Below are positions 20,867-32,888 of a stretch of 64,000 nt of DNA, piece after piece. The position numbers and the translations under genes are program-made. The stretch is from Avena insularis (lineage: Eukaryota > Streptophyta > Magnoliopsida > Poales > Poaceae), in contig CM042684.1 in assembly GCA_023614405.1 (NCBI GenBank), positions 206,342,941 to 206,406,940 of the forward strand. The letters run 5' to 3'. The notes below the pieces were generated by a model. The model was not told the origin of the DNA, made no database searches, and worked only from the letters and a program-made list of their open reading frames with translations. The first letter of the stretch is position 1. Each line of letters begins with the position of its first letter.

Positions 20867-21381
20867 TGATATGGGGTGGCCCGATCTTCTCAGCAAGCTC
20901 TTGTCGATGGTAATGGTGGACGATTGATAACTAGTGCGTAGCTATGATCTCTCCCGCTCAAACCCTGATGCCAGTGCAACAGATCTCGAACCTTGTAGGA
21001 TATTCACAACACCACACTCTTGTGCATGCAGCCGTGACCATGAACGGTAGTATGAAATCTACTAATTCCCAATGGAACAACAGATCACACTCAATTATAG
21101 TTGTAGAATTCGAACACAGGGTAATTCTAGAGATTCTATGAAAGAAACAACTCCAAAATATTTTAACGTGGTCTAAAACCTAACTTGTTATGGCTACGGA
21201 GGTTTATATGAGGGCTGGGGCGTCCTCCCCTCTAAACGGGCCTAAAAACAGCCATATCTTGGCCCAAACTGACCCGGTTTGACTCATAGATGAGTTCGGC
21301 TTACCTGGCGCGCAGGCCATATGTCGTGGTGCACCTCAAACGTGTCCTGGCGCGCCATATATCTCTCTTGATCATGCTTGC
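20867..21381 (-). repeat. 5' LTR of element E, piece 1
   Basis: It aligns with 17239-17773 of the 3' LTR at high identity, apart from a ~22-bp difference. It ends where D inserts. Confidence 0.9.
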
Positions 21382-21832
21382 TGTTGAGGGCAAACCTCTA
21401 GGGTGGCACGATCTTTCACGAATCCCACTCAAATCGAGGATGGAGTGCGGGGGAAAGGAGGGAAGGATGAACACGATGAACTCACGCACGAAGAACACGA
21501 TGAACACACACACGCAAAACCACAATACATACCAATAGCTCACGCCGGCGGTGACCTGTCCGGCGCAATCCCTATGATCGACATCGGGCGGAGGACTCTC
21601 TCTCGAACCGACACGGCGAGATGGGAGACTCGGTGAGATCTTGACGTCTAGGCAAAGGGACTCTGATGCCTAGGCCTTGTACAACGCGGAGGCACGATGC
21701 AAACTCCAACGAGGTTTGGGATATTTGGTGCTCCTTGGTCAAGGAGCATGAGGCAAGAACTAGATAGATCCACAAAGGGGTTTCCACTAATTCCAATATC
21801 ATGCCTAGGGGTTACGAAGGAGGTGGGGGACT
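21382..21832 (-). repeat. 3' LTR of element D, piece 1
   Basis: It begins TGTTGAGGGC on the plus strand, matches 37242-37690 of the 5' LTR, and is cut by B. Its last five bases GGACT are B's target duplication, right at the TATA-like box. Confidence 0.92.
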
Positions 21833-23163
21833 TGATATATTGCAAATGTATCTATAATTTTTGATGTTCCGTGCTTGATTTTATCTACTTTCTTATGTTT
21901 TGTCGACACTTTGGAGTACTTTTCATATGATTTCTTAGACTAACCTATTAACAAGAGCCACAGTGCCAGCTGCCTGTTTTCTGCTGTTTTTGGTTCTAGG
22001 AAAGTCAGAAAATGAATATTCTCGGAATTGGACGGGACAAAAGCCAAAGTACCTATTTTACCGGAAGACTCACGGAGCCAGAATACGAGTCGGAGGAGGG
22101 CCAGGGCCTGGCCACACCCCCCCAGGCGCGGGTACCCCCAGGTCGCGCCAGGGCATGGCGTGGGCCCCTCCGGCACCCCCTCGGTCTCCCTCTTCGCCTA
22201 TAAGATGCCTTCTGACCTAAAAACTCAGGGGGGTCGACGTTTTTCCAGAAGGAGTTCCGCTCCGCCGCCACCACCAGATTCCACGAAACAGCACCAGAAA
22301 CTCCGTTCTGGCACCCTGCCGGGACGGGGAATTGGAGGAGATCATCGCCATCATCATCACCATCGCTTCTCCATCGACCATCCATGTTTCCCCCATCTAT
22401 GATTGAGTAATCCCACGCTGTAGGCTATGGGGATGGTAGGGATTGGATGAGATCGTTCATGTAATGACATCAGATTGTTAGGGCATGGTGCCTAGTATCT
22501 TTTATTAGTGCTTTATGACTTTGTTGCGACTTGTTATGCTTAATGCTTGTCACTAGGCCCCGAGTGCCATGATTTCAGATCTGAACATGTTATTGATTCA
22601 TTATGATAGTATTGTTTATGGTCTTATCTGCAAGTTGTATACACATGTTGTTGTCCGGAACAAATGGCCCCGAAGTGACAGAAATCGGGATAACCAGAGG
22701 GAATGGCTTTGATGTGAGGATCACATGTGTTCACGGAGTGTTAATGCTTTGCTCCGGTGCTCTATTAAAGGGAGCACCTTAACATGCCTAGGATTATCTT
22801 GTACATGGATGCTTTATCTTATTTATCTGTAATTGCCCTATGTTCTGATTGCTATGTGAATTGTCTTGTCCATGCAACGCCCATCCATCCATCCCTATGC
22901 CTACCGCACTCGAATCCTATTGTTTACTGCTATTGTTAATGTTGTCTTTACTTTACTACTGCTGCTACTTTACTATTCATACTACGAAACTATTGCTACT
23001 GATAAACTGTTGTGAGCAAGATTGTTTCCAGGTGTAGCTGAATTGACAACTCAGTTGTTAAGGCTTATAAATATTCTTTGGCTCCCCTTGTGTCGAATCA
23101 ATAAATTGGGTTTCAATTCCCTCGAAAATACAGCGATATACCACCTATACTTGTGGGTCATCA
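21833..23163 (+). repeat. 5' LTR of element B (1331 bp)
   Basis: It starts TGATATATTGCAAATG and ends GTGGGTCATCA. A TATA-like CCTATAAGATG lies at about 22197-22207. The GC-rich part 22030-22340 differs from the 3' LTR mainly by short indels. Confidence 0.95.
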
Positions 23164-23174
23164 AGACTATTTTA

Positions 23175-23192
23175 TGGCGCCGTTGCCGGGGA
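23175..23192 (+). other. Primer-binding site of element B
   Basis: TGGCGCCGTTGCCGGGGA, 11 bases past the LTR end, is the form usual for Athila-group elements. Confidence 0.85.
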
Positions 23193-23252
23193 TCATAGCT
23201 TTATTTATCAAGTTCACTTGGATTCTCTATTGTTCGCTGTTATCCATCCATC

Positions 23253-25891
23253 ATGGGTAAGTCTCGTGATGGCAAGGTTCCTATTTTACCATCCACTACA
23301 AGAAGAGTGCAGTTACGAACACCTCTGTTGCTCTTGATTCACCATCTGTTATGAGTAAGCTTGTTACACCACCACATACACATGCTACACACACTGCTAC
23401 TACTGCTGAATCTGAAACTTCTGATACTTATGATGTTGTTTCTACTATGCTTGATAAGAGTGGTTCATTAGGTCCTTTCCTAGATGCTACGATTGCTAGA
23501 ACTATAGATGGAAATATTGAAACTCCTAATGAAGACACTACTACACCTGTTAGTTCACCTGCGTCTTTTGAGAGTTATGATATTGAACACGGTTATGTTG
23601 AGATGACCGATGAATTTATTAAAGAATGTAAAAACACCCATGATAGGAGCGCTGCTAAGAGTCTCCTTGAGAGGCGTACTATTAGACCCAAATTGTCTCA
23701 TTTTGCTAAGTTTGCTTCTTCTCCCATAAACATTAAAGATAAAGATTATGATTTCTCTCTCGATCTATCTTATATAGCTATTGTTGAGAAAGAACCTTTT
23801 TGTGGGACTAAGAATGAAAGTGTGGTAGCACATATGAATGAACTTTCTACCATGAGTGGCTTGTTTTCTGATGATATTAAGATGCGTACTTACTTTGTTG
23901 CTAAGATTTTCCCCTTTTCACTGAAAGGAGAAGCTAAAACTTGGTTTAGTAATTTACCTCCTGGGTCTATTGATAGCCCTGATTGCTTGATTAGTACTTT
24001 CCTGCAGAAATATTTTCCTCCTAGTGCTAGACATGATATTTTGCAGGAACTTTTTGATTTTAAACAGGGAGAAAAAGAGGTATTACCCGAATCTTGGGCA
24101 AGGTTTTGTGCTTTGATTCATGCACAGGCTAGAAGTCCATTACCTAAGAATGAGCTTCTTGATATATTTTATAATTGACTAACTGAGGAATCTAGGACAT
24201 ACCTAGATACTTGTGCTGATTGTGTTTTCAGGAATAGGACTCCCAAGGAAGCTGAGGAATTAATGGCTAAAATAAGTAAGAACTATGAAGATTGGACTCC
24301 TCCTGAACAAGCTATACCTGAAGTAATTGTACCTAAACCTACTATACCAGTACCTATTCCAACATCAAAGAAGAGGGGAGTTATTGAATTAAATGATGAA
24401 GTGATGAAGGGAGCTAAGAAATGTCTTAAGGAGAAGGGAATTAAAGCTGCAGATGTCGAGAATTTACCTCCTATAGAAGAATTATGTAAGCCTATTCCCT
24501 ACTCACCCACTATTGAAGTACACTCTCTCCAACACTTTGATGAAGGTGATATCCCTTACTCTAAACCTCCTGATCAATGCTTAGAAGAATTCGATATCTT
24601 TATTGTTAAGCAAGATAATTTTAATAAAAGGGTGCAAAATCATCTAATGGAAAACACTAGAGCTATTGTTGAGTTGAAGGATATTGTGGAAAGAACCTCT
24701 AATGATGTTAAAATGATTGTTAAACACTTTCAAATGGTTCAAACTCAAATAGATCAACTCATTAAAGTGCAAAAAGTCTTGCTAGTTAATGCTGCTAAAG
24801 AAAAACATGCTTATGAAATTAGAACTAGAAGTGGTGCTGCTACCCAGGATCCTCTATATCCTGAGGGGCATCCCAAAAGAATTGAGCAGGATTCTCAACA
24901 AGCTGAAAATAGTGGCTCTACTCGTAAAAAAAAGAAAAAGAAACATAAAAATGTCGTAGAACCCTCTGAACCTGCTATAGATCCTAATAGTATATCTATT
25001 TCTGATGCTAAAACTGAAAGTGGTAATGAAGAAAATGAAGCTCCTAATGAAGAAAAAGTTGAAGAAGAACCTGAAAACCACACTAAGAATACTAAAGACA
25101 CCAAAGAAGATTTTATTGCTAAGAAACATGGTAGTGAAAGAGAGCCTTGGGTCCAAAAACCTATGTCTTTCCCTGATAAGAAACATAAGTCAAAGGAAGA
25201 TGAACACTATAATACGTTTTGTGAGTGGATGAAACCTTTATTCTTGCAAATTCCTTTGAGTGATGCTATTAAATTGCCTCCTTACTCAAAGTATATGAAG
25301 GATATTGTCTCGAATAAAAGGAAGATCCCTAATGAAGAACTTTCTACATTGCTTGCTAATTATTCCTTTAATGGTAAGGTTCCAAAGGAACTTGGAGACC
25401 CAGAAATTCCAACTATCCCTTGCTCTATTGAGAACAGTTATGTTAGAACTGCTTTGTGTGATTTGGGAGCTGGAGTTAGTGTTATGCCTTTCTCTCTCTA
25501 TAAGAGGCTTCAACTAGAAAAATTAATACCAACTGATATATCTTTGCAAATGGCTGATAAATCTACCACTATTCCTGTTGGTATATGTGAGGATGTACCT
25601 ATTCAAGTGGCTCATAATTGCTTGATATTAACTGATTTTGTTGTGCTTGAAATGCCTAAAGATGATAATATGTCCATTATTCTTGGGAGACCTTTTCTTA
25701 ATACTGCAGGAGCTGTTATTAATTGTAATCAAGGAAAGGTGACTTTCAATGTTAATGACAAGGAACATACTGTCTATTTCCCCAAGAAGATTGAACGGAC
25801 TTATGGTTTGAATTCAATTGAACATGTTGAGGGCATTCAAGTTGGAGAAATATATTGTCCCATACCAAGAGAAAATTTGAAACTATTATGA
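23253..25891 (+). pseudogene. Element B gag-protease, one frameshift and one stop
   Basis: ATG at 23253 starts MGKSRDGKVPILPST. A shift near 23290-23315 moves to the frame that is then open for the rest. The capsid core is at about 23750-24170, with FPFSLKGEAKTWFSNLPPGS, FLQKYFPPS and FKQGEKEVLPESWARF, an Athila-type Retrotrans_gag. A TGA at 24176 stands where relatives have Gly. The frame then continues to 25891 with a Lys/Glu-rich linker (24900-25200). The protease has the active-site ALCDLGAGVSVMP and later IILGRPFLNTAGA. Asp-Leu-Gly-Ala is an accepted variant of the DS/TG motif in this group. It ends at a normal TGA/TAA region with no pol behind it. Confidence 0.9.
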
Positions 25892-28748
25892 TTGGGACCA
25901 TTGCTATCAAGGTTGAGGTAACATAATCATTAGTGGGATACAAAGTTTTGTCTCATATGGAATTGTTTTGGTAACAAGACCTGATCAACCTTGTTAACAA
26001 AAGGATTTCATTGAACAAAACAATGTTTTCACCGTGATGATCTCCGCTTACTTCTATTCTATCCATTTTAGTTTTTGCTTATGCCTAACTTAAAGGCGTT
26101 AAAGAAAAGTACTTATTGGGAGATAACCCAAAAGTTTTAGATGAGTCTTGGAAGTTATTACTTCAGTAATAACCGCTCCTTATCCTTTTTATTTGCGTTT
26201 TGTGCCAAGAGTAACCTCCAATGAGAGAGAAGTAATGGTTGGGAAAGTTGCTCTCCTGAAACAGATTTATGTGCTTCACCGTAAAAATTCGTGTAAAATC
26301 TCTGTACGTCCTTTTGAGGCGTGAATGTTTGTGCTTCTGCCCCAGGTTGTTAGCTAACTTTCGTTAGTTCAACACTTTTTGATTTGAGCAACAGAAGGTC
26401 TTCGGCAAAATTCGTCTTTACCTGCTGGTCTGTTTTGACAGATTTCTACCATTTTCTGCATTTGCTTCTTGTTGGTTCCTTTTTGAGTTCTTTTGGGGAA
26501 TTGAGATTTTTGAGGGAAGTGCTTCAGTAGCTAGTGTTCTAATGTAAGTTTATTGGTGTTAGAACTGAACCTTAAGACTTATTATCTTGAGTGCACTAAT
26601 GTTGCTAATAAAGATTGTGTGATGTTTTTTATGAAGGAAAAAATTCAGGTGTATGGAAGGAATGAGTAATGAGATGAAGGATAGACTAAAGCTCAAGCTT
26701 GGGGATGCCACGCATGTCACCCAAGAAATATCCAAGAAGTACAAGCGTCAAATCTTGGGGATGCCCAAGGCACCCCCTTCTTCATCAATAAAAATCTTAG
26801 GTTTCTTCCAAACACTTCATTTTTATTGTTTCATGCACAGTTGTGTTGTTCTTGGAGCGTCTTCTTTTTCTTTTTCGTTTTGGTTTTTCGTTTTCTTTGT
26901 TTTCTTAGTTTGCTGAATAAATTGGTTGGACCTCCTCTTTCATACATTGGTTTTCAAATAGTTTGGTTTGGTTTGGAAAAGAGTATGAAAGTTCATGCTT
27001 AAGTGGTAAATAGAGCTTGATTTTGATTGTGGCCTATGCTTTGGCATGCCATGCTTGATATTGTTTTGGCTTTATGCTTAGTATTCTTTGTTGTAGCATG
27101 ACTTGTTATAAACAATTGAGATTGCTTAATGTGCCTTGGATGAATCATGTGTTGTTTTAGCATATTAAAGCATAGTATAGTGGTATTCTCCTTTGATGTT
27201 TTATTTGGGTTGACTTGGCACATGCTCACACCATGTTATGCCTATCCCAAGTCACCATAAGCCTTTATGATCCTTTAGTTTTCAACTTGTAGTATCACTT
27301 TATGCTTTGATCAATGATGTTTTGTCGCTCTACATGATTATGGCCATTGTTGCTCTCTTGTTTGTCGCTCCCTTACTATTGCTAGCCTTCACTTTCACTG
27401 AGTATGTTTTACTCATGTTTCCAACTCCCTAAAACCAAATATTGCCAAAGTGTCCACCATACCTACCTATTAGCATCATTTGCTACTTCCGTGCATATTC
27501 AATATGCCTTGTTTTCTTCCTAATAAAATGTTTGCTTGTTATGAGAAAGTTAGTTAGTAAAGCTCTCACGAACTTGATGGCACACTTTATTTTCTTGCAT
27601 TTAATAAACCTGAACCATTGCGTCCTTCTTTGTTGCGTATATGCTTGCGCTTTATAAGTTGAAGTTAGCAGAACCATGTTTCATGGGGAACGCTTTCAAC
27701 ACTGCATTGATACTTTGTACCTAGTTGATATCATGTTCTTTTGCTTATGGATCCCAGCGGTGTGAAATAAAAGTGGAACTTGTAAGATCATGGAGTTTGT
27801 ATGTATGTTAGAGAAACGCCTGGGCCGCTAGCCTAATCCATGCCTAATCATGGTGGAAACTTGCAGCATAACCATAGTGAGCATTCTAAGAAGCATCCTC
27901 CATAAAAATCTATGCATATAGTAAATAAAAAGATCGCTGAGATGCTCATTGTCTGCTTGCCTTGTCATTTTTATTATGGGATAGCTCCTGTATCATGTGC
28001 AAGGGGTACCCCGTTGGTTGTTCTCTATGATGCGTATATACTTACAATGACAAGAGCTTACTTGTGCCTGAAGTTGAGTAGCATGAGGATCGGTCTTCGT
28101 AAGTAAGGGGCATGAGACTTCGATTTTTAACTTGTCAAGCATATCCTCTTAGTTGTGTCACTTTAACCTTAACCATTTAAAGATTCTTATGATAGGGGCA
28201 ATGAGAGCTCAAAGCTAATGAGTACCATACTTTCAGCATTTGGAAGCCTTTCAAACTTTTCAAAACCTATTCAATTCCTTGTTGAGTCTTCACACATTCT
28301 ATGAGCACTTTCTTGAGAGCATAGTGGTCATTCTTAGTTCTATGTGCATTGTCCCAAGACTTGTTGATTGATGCATAACTTGATATTGCTTATTTAAAAT
28401 ATTTGTATCTAGTCACTCTTGTAAACTTTGAAGGTGTCCTGTGCACTTATGTTGCTACTCTATGAGGGACAAGCTGATTGCCACCATGCTATGTTTTCTT
28501 TATGTGAAACAAACAAACGTCTTGCAAAGAATTGTTATTCATGAATCTTTTGTTTGTTCCTTTTCATGTTGCAACATAGTTGCTATGTCTTATTGCTAGA
28601 ACTTTGTCTTTCATGTTATGATTGAAGTACTATGATCCCAGCTTTGAATGTTTTACAACTACTTTGATCAAGTTTATGATGGTGCATGTCACCTCAAAAA
28701 TAATTCTTTCTTTTTATCACTTACCTACTCGAGGACGAGCAGGAGTTA
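25892..28748 (+). other. Element B 3' noncoding region
   Basis: No domain is seen in any frame. It has a short AT-rich start, a T-rich stretch near 26860-26915, and a block at about 27430-28250 shared with element A. An env-like gene, present in some Athila elements, is not recognisable here. It ends in the GAGGACGAGCAGGAG lead-in to the PPT. Confidence 0.7.
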
Positions 28749-28761
28749 AGCTTGGGGATGT
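28749..28761 (+). other. Polypurine tract of element B
   Basis: AGCTTGGGGATGT lies directly before the 3' LTR start TGATACATTG. The same AGCTTGGGGATG word stands before LTRs of this group generally. Confidence 0.7.
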
Positions 28762-30016
28762 TGATACATTGCAAATGTATCTATAATTTTTGATGTTCCA
28801 TGCTTGATTTTATCTACTTTCTTATGTTTTGTCCACACTTTGGAGTACTTTTCATATGATTTCTTGGACTAACCTATTAACAAGAGCCACAGTGCCAGCT
28901 GCCTGTTTTCTGCTGTATTTGGTTCCAGGAAAGTCAGAAAATGAATATTCTCAATTGACGGACAAAGCCAAAGTTCCTATTTTACGGAAGACTCACGGAG
29001 CAGAATACGAGGCGGAGGAGGCCGTGGCTCACCCCCAGCGTGGTACCCCGAGCGCGCCAGGCATGGTGTTGGCCTCGGCACCCTCGGTCTCCCTCTTCGC
29101 CTATAAGATGCCTTGACCTAAAAACTCGGGGGTTCGACGTTTTCGAAGGAGTTCCGCTCGCTGCCACCACCAGATTCCAAAACGCACACCGAAACTCCGT
29201 TACGGCACCTACCGGGAATGGAAGGAGGAGATCATCGCCATCATCATCACCATCGCTTCTCCATCGACCATCCATGTTGCGACTTGTTATACTTACTGCT
29301 TGTCACTAAGGCCCGAGTGCCATGATTTCAGATCTGAACATGTTATTGATTCATTATGATAGTATTGTTTATGGTCTTATCTACAAGTTGTATACACATG
29401 TTGTTGTCCGGAACCAATGGCCCCGAAGTGATAGAAATCGGGATAACCGGAGGGAATGGCTTTGATGTGAGGATCACATGTGTTCAGAGAGTGTTATGGC
29501 TTTGCTCCAGTTCTCTATTAAAAGGAGCACCTTAATTGCTAGTAGTTCCCTTGAGGCCCCACTGCAAACGGGCTGGCAGGACAAAAGATATTGTGCAAGT
29601 TCTCATTGCGAGCACGTATGACTATATATGGAACACATGCCTAGGATTATCTAGTACTTGGATACTTTATCTTATTTATCTGCAATTGCCCTATGTTCTG
29701 ATTGCTATGTGAATTGTCTTGTCCATGCAACGCCCGTCCATCCGTCCCTATGCCTACCAGACTTGAATCCTATTGTTTACTGCTATTGTTACTGCTGTCT
29801 TTACTTTACTACTGCTGCTACTTTACTATTCATACTACGAAACTGTTGCTACTGATAAAGTGCTACGAGCAAGATTGTTTCCAGGTACAGCTGAATTGAC
29901 AACTCATTTGTTAAGGCTTATAAATATTCTTTGTCTCCCCTTGTGTCGAATCAATAAATTGGGTTTCACTTCCCTCGAAAATACTGCGATACACCCCCTA
30001 TACTTGTGGGTCATCA
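28762..30016 (+). repeat. 3' LTR of element B (1255 bp)
   Basis: It aligns throughout with 21833-23163. It has many 1-4 base losses between 28940 and 29230, a ~125-bp gap relative to the 5' copy after the TCCATCGACCATCCATGTT word, and an extra ~80 bp near 29540-29630. Confidence 0.93.
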
Positions 30017-30021
30017 GGACT

Positions 30022-30610
30022 ATATATAGGCCAGCCACTTAAACATGGGTACTTTAGAAATAAAAGAAGGTCTGGACGAACTAAGGAGTACATGGGCCGC
30101 AGGTCCAAAGGCCTTTTCATGCCTGGCGACGGTCGGACTGGAGACTCCGGTGTGGTGGACCGGAGACTCCGGTCTAGGCCGGAGATTCCGGTCCGTCTCC
30201 GGACCAGCCTCCATAGGGGCCTTCAGATTGTCCCAAGGCCCGGTGCAGGGTTCAGACCAGAGAGTGGGTCGGAGTCTCTGAGGTCTTCAGGCCGGAGACT
30301 TTGGTGGACCGGAGACTCCGGTGTGCGCAGACCAGAGACTCTGGTCTGAGCAGCTCCAACCACTTCTGCTTCACGCTCTGCTCCTTGTTCTCCGTCCTTG
30401 GGTGCTTGGGGATGTGTCAAGGCTTTGTACCTGATGATGCATAGAGTAGTTGCATGAAGTAGCACACCATCCAAGGAGGTATCAAATTGGCACGAGGAGA
30501 GGAGCGAGTTCACCTTAGCTTGTAGGAGTTTGGCTCGGGCACAAGTCATGGGTCCACTTGGGGGACCTGTTGGTGTAGATGTAGCAGCATCCGTAGGACG
30601 GGCTGCATCA
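30022..30610 (-). repeat. 3' LTR of element D, piece 2, encodes the pol tail
   Basis: It continues the LTR after B and ends GGGCTGCATCA at 30610. On the minus strand the LTR start encodes, in a frame open to 30223, a segment [19 protein letters not shown] followed by LDGVLLHATTLC. The sequence contains many CCGGAGACTCCGG-type near-palindromes (30130-30345), which are part of the same open frame. Confidence 0.9.
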
Positions 30611-32348
30611 GCTCCCCCCCTTGGGAAAGAGTCGTCCTCGACTCTTCGTGGTTATCATATTGAACATATCCATGGTAGGGTGAGAGATCCTTGACATTGA
30701 ATGTATTGCTTGCAAGGTACATGGAGGTCGGTATGTCGATGATGTAGGCGTTGTTGTTGATTCTTTTGAGGACCTTGAAGGGACCATCTCCTCTTGGCTT
30801 TAGCTTGGAGTCACGTTCCTTGGGGAAGCGGTCTTTGCTTTGGTGTATCCACACAAGGTCACCATCTTCAAAGATCATCTCCTTCTTGTCCTTGTTTAAT
30901 CTTGAAGCTTGGCGAAGGACTTGTTGTTCGATAGTAACTCTTGTTTCTTCATGAATCTTCTTCATAGCTTGTGCGCGCTTCTCGGCGTCCATGTTCGTGC
31001 GCTCATGGAGAGGTAGTGGTAGGATGTCGAGTGTGGTGAGGGGCTCGAAACCATAGACGATCATGAATGGACTCATCTTGGTTGTTGAGTGCTTGGCACG
31101 GTTGTAGGCAAACTCGGCGTGGGGAATGCATTCCTGCCAATCCTTCAAGTTTTTCTTGATCAGCACACATAGAAGAGTTCCGAGGCTTCGGTTGACAACT
31201 TCGGTTTGGCCATCAGTTTGAGGATGTGACGCGGATGAAAAGAGGAGCTTGACGCCGATCTTGGCCATGAGTGTCTTCCCTAAGTAGCTCATGAATTTGA
31301 CCTCACGGTCGGAGATGATTGTTCTTAGCACACCGTGAAGACGGACGATTTCCCTGTAAAACAAATTTGCAACATGTGAAGCATCGTCGGTCTTATGGCA
31401 CGGTATGAAGTGTGCCATTTTGGAAATGCGATCAACGACAAGAAATATAGTGTCATGACAATGTTTAGATCTAGGCAATCCTAGCACGAAATCCATGCTA
31501 ATGTCGGACCAAGGTGTATGAGCAATAGGCAATGGCATATAAAGACCATAGGGATTAGCTTGCGACTTAGCTTGAACACATGTCGTGCATCGTTGAACGT
31601 AGCGCTCCACATCGCGCTTCATCTTGGGCCAAAAGTAGTGAGTGGAGAGCATGTCCAATGTCTTGTCACGGCCAAAGTGACCCATAAGGCCTCCCCCATG
31701 ACATTCTTGGAGAAGCAAAAGTTCGTGCGACGATTTCGGAATGCAAAGCTTGTTTTGTTTAAAGAGAAAACCCTTATGCAAACAGAAATCATCAAACCCT
31801 TTGTCAATGGAGCACTTTGCGAAAATTGGTTCCAAGAACGGGTCGGAAGCATACAAAGATTTTATTTCCTCAAGACCCAACACGTTTATTTCAAGTCTCG
31901 TAAGAAGGCTTGTGTGCTTGCGAGACAAAGCGTCTGCAACTACATTATCTTTGCCCTTCTTATACTTGACAATGTACGGAAAAGACTCCATGAACTCAAC
32001 CAACTTAGCGTGTCTCTTGCTCAAGTTAGCTTGGCCTTTGAGATATTTCAACGGCTCATGGTCGGAATGTATGATAAATTCCTTGGGCCATAGGTAGTGT
32101 TGCCAAACTTGAAGGACACGAACTAAGGCAAAAATCTCTTTGTCATAAATTGGATAGTTAAGGCGAGCACCATCAAGTTTCTTGCTATCATAGGCTATAG
32201 GACGTCCATTTTTCATAAGGACTCCTCCAATGCCAATACCACTAGCATCACACTCTATCTCAAAAGTTTTTGTGAAATCTGGTAACGCAAAAGTTTTTAA
32301 GTTCATCAAAAGCTTTTTGTTGTGCTTTGCCCCACACGAAGGTGACAT
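30546..32348 (-). pseudogene. Element D RNaseH and integrase
   Basis: This 600-codon open part encodes RNaseH ([55 protein letters not shown]). The HHCC zinc region of integrase follows ([15 protein letters not shown] through [11 protein letters not shown]). The catalytic core has D in [11 protein letters not shown] in [10 protein letters not shown] and E in [12 protein letters not shown]. The end is [18 protein letters not shown] and [11 protein letters not shown], a gypsy integrase terminus without a chromodomain. All catalytic acids are present, with small drifts (DRE for DRD, DREVKF for DRDVKF). It is separated from RT by a one-base gain near 32300. The stop at 30546 lies about 60 bp inside the LTR. 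Confidence 0.9.
30611..30622 (-). other. Polypurine tract of element D
   Basis: The minus strand is AAGGGGGGGAGC next to the LTR start. A run of seven G (30614-30620) is translated. Upstream the frame leads to a stop at 30546, while the TRARA-like tail is in another frame. Confidence 0.8.
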
Positions 32349-32888
32349 TCTTTTTCGTCAACTCGTTGAGAGGACAAGCAATGGTGGAAAAGTCTTTCAC
32401 AAAGCGACGATAGAAACCGGCCAACCCATGAAAACTTCGGAGTTCACTCACATTTGTTGGGATGGGCCAATCTCATATGTCCTTTACCTTGGACACATCA
32501 ACTTCAATTCCCTTCGAAGAAACGACAAATCCAAGAAAATCAACTTGTCTTTAGCAAAAGTGCACTTGGGAAGATTAGCATAAAGCTTTTCATGTTGAAG
32601 GATTTTCAAAAATTCCTTGACATGTGTTATATGGTCCTCAAGTGATTTTCTATAAACAAGGATGTCATCGAAATAGACAACAACACTTTTTCCAATGAGA
32701 GAACGCAAGATATGATTCATGAGACGCATGAAGGTGGATGGGGCCTTGGATAAACCAAAGGGAATAAACAACCATTCATAGAGTTCAAGTTTTGTCTTGA
32801 AGGCTGTTTTCCACTCATCACCTTCAGCCATGCGTATTTGATGGTAACCAGTACGAAGATCAATTTTCCAAAAATAGTGGCTCCACAC
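32260..32888 (-). pseudogene. Element D reverse transcriptase, frameshifted
   Basis: The RT palm reads [20 protein letters not shown], then [16 protein letters not shown] and [14 protein letters not shown], with the YxDD catalytic pair intact as YFDD. The thumb and connection part is in another frame (VSELRSFHGLAGFYRRFVKD). Breaks are a one-base loss near 32872, a one-base loss near 32545, a TGA near 32475 and a one-base gain near 32300. All three indels lie in short homopolymer runs. This segment links the protease-RT start upstream with RNaseH downstream. Confidence 0.88.

Larger units (their letters stand above)
21833..30016 (+). mobile_element. Element B: Athila/Sabrina-like element with gag-protease only
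   Basis: A perfect duplication GGACT (21828-21832 and 30017-30021) bounds it, with D's LTR on both sides. The LTRs are 1331 and 1255 bp. The interior carries PBS, one gag-protease frame, about 2.9 kb of noncoding sequence and a PPT, with no RT, RNaseH or integrase. Sabrina-type elements of wheat and barley are, as I recall, also non-autonomous; the family assignment here is by sequence style only. Confidence 0.95.
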
